NCBI GenBank assembly: GCA_023418575.1
Contig: JAEZZM010000017.1
Span: 1 to 7,472 of the forward strand
Length of the DNA stretch: 7,472 nucleotides
Direction: 5' to 3'
From: Actinomycetes bacterium
GTDB taxonomy: Bacteria > Actinomycetota > Coriobacteriia > Coriobacteriales > JAEZZM01
Part shown: piece by piece, positions 1-5,667 of the stretch
How the letters are laid out: every line of letters starts with the position of its first letter
Numbering within the stretch: the first letter of the stretch is position 1
The notes under the pieces: model-generated
Databases searched by the model: none
What the model saw: only the letters and a program-made list of their open reading frames with translations
Told to the model about the DNA's origin: nothing
Translations under genes and position numbers: made by a program

Positions 1-1337
1 TGAAGGTGAAAGTAAAAGTACTTACCGCTGCAGATACCTTTGATCCTCAAGCTGCAAGTCCTCAAAAGAGCTTTGATGCAGCAAGCAGTCTTACAGAAGA
101 ACAAATCAAATCCTTAGTTGATCCTCAGGCAGTAGTTGATACTAAAGAAGATGGAACTCAAGTTAAAAAGGACATCCCACAAGGCACCAGTTACAGCTTT
201 AAGAGTGCTGTAGACACTTCAACTAAGGGTGCAAAACAAGCTGTGGTAGTACTAAGCTATCCAGATGGCTCAACAGATGAGCTGCCCGTAAGCTTTACTA
301 TTAAGTCACAGAAAGAGACCTGGATTGATAATAATGGTGAAATCAAGCCTCAGGAGGTCTGTTTTGCTTATGGCACTGAGCTCACGCAAGATCATCTTAA
401 GAAGCTCTTGGACAAAGGTGATCTCTTGCCTGATAGTGCACAGATTAGCACCAAGCCTGAGATTGATACCAAACCTCTAAGCCCTGAGGGAAGAAACCAG
501 ATGGTAAGCATTACCATCAGCTTTACTGATGAGAGTACAATTGTTGTTGAGAATGCGCCTGTCTGCATTGGTCCAGCAAGCGGATATTACACCATCATCC
601 CAGCTAGACCTGGTATTATCGTAGACTACCTCACACCTGTTGGTGATGATAGAGCGCCAGAGACTATTGTTTGGCAAGACGATAAGGGTGAGCCTCTCTT
701 ACCTGAAGGCACAACAGTAAGGTTTAAAGACCCTGTAGACACCAGCATTCCTGGTGAAAACCCCACTACTGTTATTGTGCGTTTCCCTGATGGTTCAGAA
801 GTAGAGGTAGAGGTTCCCATTACAGTTACCATTACCGATGCTGAGCTCTTTGAGAAAGATCACGGCACCCTCAAAGGCAAAGACCAACACTTTGACTTTG
901 GCCAAGAGTATAAGTCAGAGCATGATAAAGGCTTTATTGATCCAGATCAGCTTGCAGCTCTACCTGATGGAGCTACTATAAGCATTAAGGCTATAGGCCA
1001 GCCTGATGGCAAGGTAAATACTAAGCCATCTAAGCCAGAAGACTTCACTCAAGAAGTAGAGATTACAGTGACCTTTAAGGATGGATCAACGCTTAGTGCT
1101 AAGGCTAAAGCTCTCATTGGCCCTGATCCAAATGCAGGAAAAGATGAGGGCGATAAGGGTCCTGGTCTTATCGACAGCCTAAAAGACTTCTTCTTTGGAA
1201 AGAAAGAAGAACACTACAATAAGCGCTATCTACCCAAGACCTCTGATAGCTCAAGTAAGGATCTTGCTTTGGCAAGTGCCCTATCAGCTCTGGGACTTTT
1301 TGCAGGAGTTCTTGCTCTAAGGAGAAAAGAGGAGTAG
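1..1337 (+). CDS. Rib-like repeat surface protein with sortase anchor, 3' part (5' end outside window)
   Basis: The frame is open to the left edge, so the GTG at 6 is only an internal codon used here as residue 1. Four Ig-like Rib/YPDG-type repeats of about 88-97 residues are visible, each closing on a related motif: YPDGS (85), FTDES (173), FPDGS (260) and FKDGS (357). Then come a Gly/Asp/Lys linker, LPKTSD (409-414), a hydrophobic stretch and RRKEE, the three-part sorting signal for covalent attachment to peptidoglycan. The fifth motif residue is Ser, not the usual Gly. Two cysteines (119 and 187) lie at the edges of the second repeat and could pair. Rib-family domains are known as stiff stalks that present an N-terminal adhesin; that head is not visible. 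It is followed by a strong terminator. Class assignment is firm; ligand and exact role are unknown. Confidence 0.9.
   Translation, partial: KVKVKVLTAADTFDPQAASPQKSFDAASSLTEEQIKSLVDPQAVVDTKEDGTQVKKDIPQGTSYSFKSAVDTSTKGAKQAVVVLSYPDGSTDELPVSFTIKSQKETWIDNNGEIKPQEVCFAYGTELTQDHLKKLLDKGDLLPDSAQISTKPEIDTKPLSPEGRNQMVSITISFTDESTIVVENAPVCIGPASGYYTIIPARPGIIVDYLTPVGDDRAPETIVWQDDKGEPLLPEGTTVRFKDPVDTSIPGENPTTVIVRFPDGSEVEVEVPITVTITDAELFEKDHGTLKGKDQHFDFGQEYKSEHDKGFIDPDQLAALPDGATISIKAIGQPDGKVNTKPSKPEDFTQEVEITVTFKDGSTLSAKAKALIGPDPNAGKDEGDKGPGLIDSLKDFFFGKKEEHYNKRYLPKTSDSSSKDLALASALSALGLFAGVLALRRKEE
1230..1334 (+). other. C-terminal cell-wall sorting signal, LPKTSD variant
   Basis: It encodes LPKTSD, then a Ser/Lys spacer, an Ala/Leu-rich hydrophobic stretch of about 20 residues and the basic tail RRKEE. 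The layout is that of sortase substrates. Family sortases cleave between Thr and Gly in LPXTG; here Ser replaces Gly, so either the housekeeping sortase tolerates Ser or a dedicated one is used. No sortase gene is in the window. Confidence 0.85.
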
Positions 1338-1458
1338 TAGGCACAAGAGATGGGCTAGATAAGGTAAGTGAAGGAATACATTAGGTATGGGCCTGATAGT
1401 GGAGGCCTTACTGCTGAAGGCGCAAGCGCTTGAGAGACTAGCTAACGAGCATTAAAAG

Positions 1459-1494
1459 AAGAGCGGCACAGTTCAAAGTGTGTCGCTCTTTTAT
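1459..1494 (+). terminator. Rho-independent terminator at a convergent junction, probably bidirectional
   Basis: AAGAGCGGCACA (1459-1470) pairs with TGTGTCGCTCTT (1479-1490), a 12-bp stem with one G-U pair and an 8-base loop, followed by a T-rich tail on the + strand. On the - strand the same stem is followed by CTTCTTTTAAT, so it could also end the KilA-N transcript, whose stop codon is at 1491-1493. It lies 121 bases after the surface-protein stop. Confidence 0.85.
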
Positions 1495-2243
1495 TTCTTT
1501 GATCTATCCTCCAGGCTTTTAATACCTATATTGTTCAAGTTTTCAATAGAGATCAGCTGGGTTCTAGCAAGCTTTCTTAGTTCTGTCATTCTTTCTTTTT
1601 GCTTCATGCCTTTAGCGATAAGAACTGCATTGTAGCTTTCCATATTTGCAAGTACAAGTAACTCATTTAAGCTTGCATAGTCTCTTATATTGCCTTTTAA
1701 CCCTGGATTTTCTTCACGCCACTGTTTTGCTCTCTTGTTAAATAGGGCAACATTGAGCATATCTGCTTCACTGGCATATTTATAAGACAGTTGTTCATCG
1801 GTGAGATCTTTTAAGAGATATTCTTTGATTGCATCTGTATGAATTTTATAGTTGATCTTAGAAATTTCTCTATTAAGATTCCAGGCAAGAGATAGTCTTG
1901 AGTTTTCATCTGACTTAAGTCTTTTGTATTCTTGAATTACATACATCTTAAATTCAGCTGATATCCATGAAGCAAATTCAAAGGCAATGTCTGTATGCGC
2001 AAATGCACCACCATATCTTCCGCCTTTTGAAATAATTCCAATAGCTTCTGTTTTCTCTACCCATTTTTTAGGAGACAAAGTAAAGGAATTAAATCCAGCT
2101 TCTGATTTAATTCGGTCGAATTCGACCGAATTAAAATTCATGTTGTTTAAGGTTTCCCATAAACCAAGAAATTCAATAGTATCTTTTCTTCTCATCCAAT
2201 TTTTGATTACATCACTTGGTTCTTGGGATGAGCAAATGTTCCT
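1491..2243 (-). pseudogene. KilA-N domain protein, N-terminally truncated remnant
   Basis: From the ATG at 2195 it encodes 234 residues. The DNA-binding KilA-N core is recognisable (TIEFLGLWE, SPKKWVEKTEAIGI, GGRYGGAFAHTDIAFEFASWIS, FKMYVIQEYKRLK), followed by the characteristic C-terminal half (INYKIHTDAIKEYL, YASEADMLNVALF, KQWREENPGLKGNIRDYA). In this family the domain starts about 40 residues earlier. Here the same frame continues upstream of the ATG as EPSDVIKNW, the expected family sequence, but then runs into unrelated codons and a TGA at 2244-2246 with no start codon. The ATG is therefore probably the internal Met of the NWM motif, and no Shine-Dalgarno precedes it. KilA-N proteins are typical of phages and mobile elements. 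A truncated but translated protein remains possible. The region looks more AT-rich than its neighbours. Confidence 0.8.
2106..2135. repeat. Perfect 30-bp palindrome inside the KilA-N remnant
   Basis: Core GTCGAATTCGAC (2115-2126), centred between 2120 and 2121, with 15-base perfectly complementary arms. On the - strand it is exactly ten codons in frame, FNSVEFDRIK, so in codon phase both strands would encode the same decapeptide. It has no spacer between the arms and contains an EcoRI-type GAATTC centre. It is colinear with the palindrome in the second KilA-N fragment. Confidence 0.95.
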
Positions 2244-2404
2244 TCACCTCTCCCAGAATTAGAAACTATACCTATCGCATTTGTATCCTCAATCCATCTT
2301 TGAGGCGATAATGTAAAGGCATTTGCTCCTGCCTGTTTTTTAAAGGGGTCGAATTCGACCCCTTTAAAATTAGGGTTGTGAATTATTTTAAGTAGCTCCA
2401 CCAC
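2207..2404 (-). pseudogene. Second KilA-N fragment (central part of the domain only)
   Basis: It encodes LLKIIHNPNFKGVEFD, FTLSPQRWIEDTNAIGIVS and SGRGEGTFAHPK, clearly paralogous to the middle of the adjacent KilA-N remnant (NNMNFNSVEFD, FTLSPKKWVEKTEAIGI, GGRYGGAFAHTD). It starts abruptly: a TAG lies directly before the GTG at 2404. In another frame just upstream, IVELFRWW resembles the expected TIEFLGLW, so a frameshift near 2400 is likely. At the other end, homology stops after FAHP, where the sequence passes within a few bases into the DVIKNW part of the second copy in a different frame. This looks like a recombination or deletion between two tandem paralogs. It is not expected to be functional. 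Confidence 0.75.
2338..2369. repeat. Perfect 32-bp palindrome inside the second KilA-N fragment
   Basis: It is centred between 2353 and 2354 on the same core GTCGAATTCGAC (2348-2359), with 16-base perfectly complementary arms. The inner 30 bases are exactly ten codons on the - strand, FKGVEFDPFK. Compared with the palindrome at 2106-2135, three positions differ in each arm and all three are compensated on the other arm. Confidence 0.95.
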
Positions 2405-2670
2405 CTAAATAGCTCTACTATCTACAGGAGTTTGCTTATGATACTTTGATACGTTTTATCTGGATTTACCTGCAACAAACTATAGTTTGCAGCACTATAT
2501 ATACAGCAGAGCCTCATGAGATATCTTGAAAAAAGCTCAAAAGAGCTTATGGAGACTTAATAGGGAAGTAAAGAAGATAAATAAAAAGCGTTCTTGAAAG
2601 GTATACAAACTTAGATTTCTGTCAAAATTATAGCTTGATCATTATTTAGCTTATATGTACAAAGCTAAGC
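2405..2670. other. Gene-free AT-rich stretch
   Basis: I find no convincing coding region on either strand. It contains a 14-bp palindrome, CAAACTATAGTTTG (2476-2489), and a small hairpin at 2533-2548. The left edge (to about 2425) may hold frameshifted KilA-N remnants on the - strand (IVELFRWW). The rest is unrecognised. Confidence 0.5.
2527..2548 (-). terminator. Weak possible minus-strand terminator
   Basis: On the - strand, AAGCTC, a TTTT loop and GAGCTT are followed directly by further T residues (TTTTC). The stem is only 6 bp. It lies upstream of the KilA-N remnants, so it could be the end of a lost gene or of a short antisense transcript. No matching gene is visible. Confidence 0.25.
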
Positions 2671-2731
2671 GTATTACGCAAATGTATTACTCGTATTACT
2701 CATATGTATTACGCAGATGTATTGCGCATAC
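2671..2731. repeat. 13-base direct-repeat array upstream of the transglutaminase-like gene
   Basis: Five head-to-tail copies: GTATTACGCAAAT (2671-2683), a 9-base short copy GTATTACTC (2684-2692), GTATTACTCATAT (2693-2705), GTATTACGCAGAT (2706-2718) and GTATTGCGCATAC (2719-2731). The shared core is GTATTRCKC. The last copy contains TTGCGC, a possible -35 with TATAAA (2746-2751) 18 bases on, so the array could be an operator for the downstream gene. This regulatory role is inference. Confidence 0.8.
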
Positions 2732-2751
2732 TAAGTTGTACGCCATATAAA
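2722..2751 (+). promoter_or_regulatory. Candidate distal promoter next to the repeat array
   Basis: TTGCGC (2722-2727), an 18-base spacer and TATAAA (2746-2751). The -35 matches the consensus in only three positions. If used it would give a leader of about 100 bases before the transglutaminase-like gene, with its -35 inside the last direct repeat. Confidence 0.3.
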
Positions 2752-2805
2752 TCTAGTGTGAGTATCAAGCGTGCTTGAGAGGTAAATCAGCCCTGCGCTT
2801 TTATC

Positions 2806-2833
2806 TTGCACTTCTTTCTCGTAGCTGTATAGT
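2806..2833 (+). promoter_or_regulatory. Candidate proximal promoter of the transglutaminase-like gene
   Basis: TTGCAC (2806-2811), a 16-base spacer and TATAGT (2828-2833). The -10 is good, the -35 weak. The start of transcription would fall near 2840, leaving a leader of only about 15 bases that still includes AGGGAG at 2848-2853. Confidence 0.35.
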
Positions 2834-2847
2834 TATATCTTTGTTAT

Positions 2848-2857
2848 AGGGAGTGTG
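2848..2857 (+). promoter_or_regulatory. Shine-Dalgarno abutting the GTG start
   Basis: AGGGAG (2848-2853) is a good ribosome-binding sequence but is one base from GTG 2855. Usual spacing is 5-10 bases. CTG at 2864, in the same frame, is 10 bases downstream and would only remove three residues of the signal peptide. The true start is thus uncertain. Confidence 0.5.
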
Positions 2858-5299
2858 ATATTCCTGAAATTTTTCAGCTTCAAACCCAATAAACAGCCCC
2901 AAGCTCAGCAAGGCTCTACACCTAAGGCGCTAAAAGTAGGCTTAAGCTTGGCAACTGTTCTAAGCTTAGTTGGAGGGCTCTCGTTTTTATCGGTCAATAC
3001 AGCCCGGGCTCAACATATACCAGACGAAGATTTACCCTACTGGTCAGCAGACTTTTATCACTCAGAGCGCATTGAGCGCACGCTTTCTGGCGCAGAAGTT
3101 ACTCGTGAAAAGCTAAGCTCTCAGATTAGATCTGACCTAAAAGAGATGTGGCTTAACTGGAGACCCAGCATTACCAATAATCTCACTATAGATGTTGATA
3201 AGTATCAAGAGATGGTGGGCATTGGTGTTGAGGAAGATTTTACCAAGCATACTGATTGGTGGAATACGTTTTTAGAGGATAACGTAAAAGCCGCGCGCGA
3301 CAGCATCTCTAGGGGCATCTATGAGTATCAGCGTATGTCTGGTATGCGCGGCCTGGGTTATCGCGTGCAATATTTAAAGCCAAATTCCCTTCTCAATAAA
3401 ACCGATAAGGTACAAGTCATCATTGGATATGTTCGAACCTCTAACTTTAATAGCCCAGAGCAAGAAAAATATGTTAGACAAGAGGTCGATAAGATCTTTG
3501 CTCCTGGTGGCGCTCTCTATGAATATAGGGCAGATAATGACCTAAAATCTGACTATGAGAAGTATCTGGGCGTATGGGCTTGGTTCTCAGATAATATCAA
3601 GTATGACTATGAGAGCTATTCTCACGCCAGCTACACAGGCTTTACTACAAAGAAATTTGTATGCGATGCTTATTCTGCTCTTTCTACCTTGATGTTGCAG
3701 CGAGCAGGAATTGAGGCAATTCCAGTCTTTGGCATTTATAACAGAATTAGCCATGGCTGGATTGTTATTAAAATTGGCGATAAATTCTACTCAACAGATT
3801 TTACTGATTCCTCCTGGCGCAATCCCTTCCTTGCTGGTGGCGGTCCTGATTACAAATATGGACGCAAAAGAGATGGGGCAACTCAGTTTGACAGAGATCG
3901 TGTTGAAACGTTGAAGTATGGCTATCAAATAACCAAGCTGGTAGAGCGTCACGTGATGGATAGGGATAATCAGCTCAAAGAGGGAATCAAAATTGATTCG
4001 GGTCGCATCAACTCTAAAGACCCAAACAATAAGAGCTGGAAGATAGATTGGGTTCTTGATAGCGGCGTGCTCAAGATTAGCGGCAGTGGTCAGATGCGTG
4101 ATTTTGAAAGCCCGCAGCAGGTGCCGTGGCATGATTATTTAGATGATATTAAATCTATAGAGATTGACCCCAAGATTAGTTATATTGGCAAGAACGCTTT
4201 TGCCGGCATTAAGGCTGTAAGCCTTGCTAGCACGCCTTCAGCCCAGTTTGAAAGTATGAGCTTGGGTGAGAATGCTTTTGCTGATGTCACAGAGGATAAG
4301 CCCGCAGTAAAAGATGGCAAAGGCGCAGAGCAGGATACGGATAAAAAGCTAGATAAGAAGGACGAGCAGGGCGATAAAGTTCAAACCGATAAAGAACAAG
4401 TTGATAAAGAGCAAGCCGATAATAAAGAGGCTAATAAGGAGCAAGGCGATAAGGGCGATAAGCCCGAGCAAAGCGAGCAGGACAAGCAAGCTGAGCCAGG
4501 CAAGCAGCCTGAGTCAAAGCCAGATGAAAGACCTGAGGAAAGCTCTGTAGAGCCGCCTAAGGAAGAGGCTGGTAAAACTCCAGAAGAAACTAAGGACGCT
4601 ACAGATACAGAACAAGAAGCTGAAGGCGATAAAGCTGTTAAGGAAACTGAAGCTCAGCCCCAACCTGTACCTAGCCCTAGCCTTAATGGCTGGGTCTATG
4701 AAGATGATAGCTGGTATTACTACAATTCAGGTACTAGATCACAAGGCTGGCTCCTCTATCAAAATGATTGGTATTACCTAGACCCCGTAACAAAAAAGAT
4801 GGCACTAGGCTGGAACACCATTAATGGTGACAGATACTACTTTATGCCAGGAGGATACGCTGCAAAGGGATGGCTAGAGCTAGACGGTCTTTGGTATCAC
4901 TTCCATACTAAGGATTGCTATATGCAAAAGGGATGGCTCCCCTATAAAAACTCTTGGTATTACCTTGATCAAGATGGCGCTATGCAAACAGACTGGATAC
5001 GCTATAACAACAAATGGTATTACCTAGGTGATGACGGTATTATGCAACGAGGCTGGATCTTATATAACAGCTCTTGGTATTATCTAAAAGCTGATGGAGA
5101 CTCAGCACAGGGCTGGAACTATATCTCAGGTAAGTGGTATTACTTTGAGCCTAATAATACCCATATGCTTACGGGCTGGCTTAAAGATAATAATAAGTGG
5201 TATTACCTCAAACCTGGAGATGGCTACATGCTTACCGGAACTCACTATATCTCTGGCTTGCGTTATAGCTTTAATTCAGATGGAAGCTTAAGAGGGTAA
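2855..5299 (+). CDS. Secreted transglutaminase-like protein with cell-wall-binding repeats
   Basis: 814 residues. Residues 1-52 form a signal peptide with a long basic n-region and cleavage expected after TARA. The transglutaminase-like core holds Cys270 (FVCDAYS), His300 (SHGWIVI) and Asp315 (YSTDF), the expected catalytic triad order and spacing. Residues about 390-475 resemble one BspA-type leucine-rich segment (GVLKISGSGQM, VPWHDYLDDIKSIEI, IGKNAF). Residues about 476-610 are a Lys/Asp/Glu/Gln/Pro linker, and 612-814 are ten repeats of about 20 residues of the GW...WYY type known from choline-binding proteins. Such architecture fits an exported enzyme held non-covalently on the wall; it may be a cross-linking enzyme or a cysteine protease, and the substrate is unknown. 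Start: GTG 2855 is the only usual start before the signal peptide, but AGGGAG lies just one base away; CTG 2864 would give a better spacing of 10. Confidence 0.92.
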   Translation: MIFLKFFSFKPNKQPQAQQGSTPKALKVGLSLATVLSLVGGLSFLSVNTARAQHIPDEDLPYWSADFYHSERIERTLSGAEVTREKLSSQIRSDLKEMWLNWRPSITNNLTIDVDKYQEMVGIGVEEDFTKHTDWWNTFLEDNVKAARDSISRGIYEYQRMSGMRGLGYRVQYLKPNSLLNKTDKVQVIIGYVRTSNFNSPEQEKYVRQEVDKIFAPGGALYEYRADNDLKSDYEKYLGVWAWFSDNIKYDYESYSHASYTGFTTKKFVCDAYSALSTLMLQRAGIEAIPVFGIYNRISHGWIVIKIGDKFYSTDFTDSSWRNPFLAGGGPDYKYGRKRDGATQFDRDRVETLKYGYQITKLVERHVMDRDNQLKEGIKIDSGRINSKDPNNKSWKIDWVLDSGVLKISGSGQMRDFESPQQVPWHDYLDDIKSIEIDPKISYIGKNAFAGIKAVSLASTPSAQFESMSLGENAFADVTEDKPAVKDGKGAEQDTDKKLDKKDEQGDKVQTDKEQVDKEQADNKEANKEQGDKGDKPEQSEQDKQAEPGKQPESKPDERPEESSVEPPKEEAGKTPEETKDATDTEQEAEGDKAVKETEAQPQPVPSPSLNGWVYEDDSWYYYNSGTRSQGWLLYQNDWYYLDPVTKKMALGWNTINGDRYYFMPGGYAAKGWLELDGLWYHFHTKDCYMQKGWLPYKNSWYYLDQDGAMQTDWIRYNNKWYYLGDDGIMQRGWILYNSSWYYLKADGDSAQGWNYISGKWYYFEPNNTHMLTGWLKDNNKWYYLKPGDGYMLTGTHYISGLRYSFNSDGSLRG
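4688..5296 (+). repeat. Ten cell-wall-binding repeats (GW/WYY type)
   Basis: Each unit of about 19-21 codons begins with GW (DW in the sixth, GT in the last), followed by a short turn, WYY or a variant, and a D/G-rich end. Units 5-7 and 9 are the most regular. This is the CW_binding/choline-binding repeat pattern. The wall ligand in this organism cannot be told from the sequence. Confidence 0.9.
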
Positions 5300-5357
5300 G
5301 CTGCCAAAAGACTTAAAGCATAAAAGTGTAAAGATTCTTACACATAGCAGCATGAAT

Positions 5358-5394
5358 AAGCGGTTTTCCTTACTTGAAGGAGAGCCGCTTTTTT
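5358..5394 (+). terminator. Strong Rho-independent terminator
   Basis: AAGCGGTTTTCCTT (5358-5371), loop ACTTG and AAGGAGAGCCGCTT (5377-5390) form a 14-bp stem with two G-U pairs, followed by a run of six T. It ends the transglutaminase-like transcript 59 bases after its stop codon, so the downstream gene needs its own promoter. A smaller hairpin, GTGTAA/TTACAC (5326-5343), lies before it. Confidence 0.92.
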
Positions 5395-5587
5395 CTTAGT
5401 TAATTTGCTTTTTGAGAAGCAGATTATTCAAGTGTCAAACAAATATTAACAAGAGATAGTTTATACTTATGGATTATTTTTGAATGTACCTAGTATTGCC
5501 TACTAAGTCGATAGGGAAAACTGCAGATGAGAAAGGATGCAAGCTCAAATAACTGCATAAATAGACATTCTACCCAAATATGACAAT
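5395..5587. other. AT-rich intergenic DNA upstream of the G-tract promoter
   Basis: No gene seen. An 18-codon reading frame from ATG 5527 to TGA 5583 has only weak ribosome-binding support and no recognisable product. The stretch just before the -35 is AT-rich and could act as an UP element; this is inference. Confidence 0.5.
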
Positions 5588-5616
5588 TTGTAAAATTAGC
5601 GGGGGGGGGGTATCAT
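5588..5616 (+). promoter_or_regulatory. Promoter with a G10 tract as spacer, probably phase-variable
   Basis: TTGTAA (5588-5593, 4/6 to consensus) and TATCAT (5611-5616, 5/6) are separated by 17 bases, of which the last ten are the homopolymer at 5601-5610. Gain or loss of one or two G by slipped-strand mispairing would change the spacing and therefore promoter strength. The predicted start is near 5623, giving a leader of about 42 bases to GTG 5665. An in-frame TAA at 5638-5640 lies between tract and start codon, so the tract can act on transcription but not on the reading frame of the gene. Confidence 0.75.
5601..5610. repeat. Homopolymeric G10 tract
   Basis: Ten consecutive G, the only homopolymer of this length in the window and conspicuous in an AT-rich surrounding. 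It abuts the -10 element of the promoter described above. The exact length in a single assembly may reflect a mixed population or a sequencing consensus. Confidence 0.95.
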
Positions 5617-5652
5617 TTTCGTAGTTTTGTTCACTTCTAATTAAATGTCTGC

Positions 5653-5667
5653 GAAAGGTATATTGTG
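5653..5667 (+). promoter_or_regulatory. Ribosome-binding site fixing GTG 5665 as start
   Basis: GAAAGG (5653-5658) is six bases before GTG 5665. The only in-frame stop upstream is TAA 5638-5640 and no ATG, GTG or TTG lies between, so this start is well supported. Confidence 0.8.

Noticed and set aside
477..832. Minus-strand reading frames inside the first surface gene, and similar frames inside the other two
   Set aside because: They lack ribosome-binding sites and recognisable products and are explained by the strong coding signal of the opposite or shifted frame.
2106..2369. Inserted palindromic elements like those of Rickettsia
   Set aside because: The palindromic codons align without a gap with the normal KilA-N family sequence, so they are part of the domain and not an insertion.
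2476..2489. CAAACTATAGTTTG palindrome as an operator
   Set aside because: A single short palindrome with no promoter elements or gene at a fitting distance; it may be chance in AT-rich DNA.
2671..2731. CRISPR array
   Set aside because: The repeats are 13 bases, directly adjacent with no spacers, and no cas gene is visible.
5527..5583. Small reading frame of 18 codons before the G tract
   Set aside because: No convincing ribosome-binding site, no recognisable peptide, and it lies upstream of the predicted promoter.
5601..5665. Translational phase variation through the G tract
   Set aside because: An in-frame TAA at 5638-5640 separates tract and start codon, so tract length cannot change the frame of the gene.
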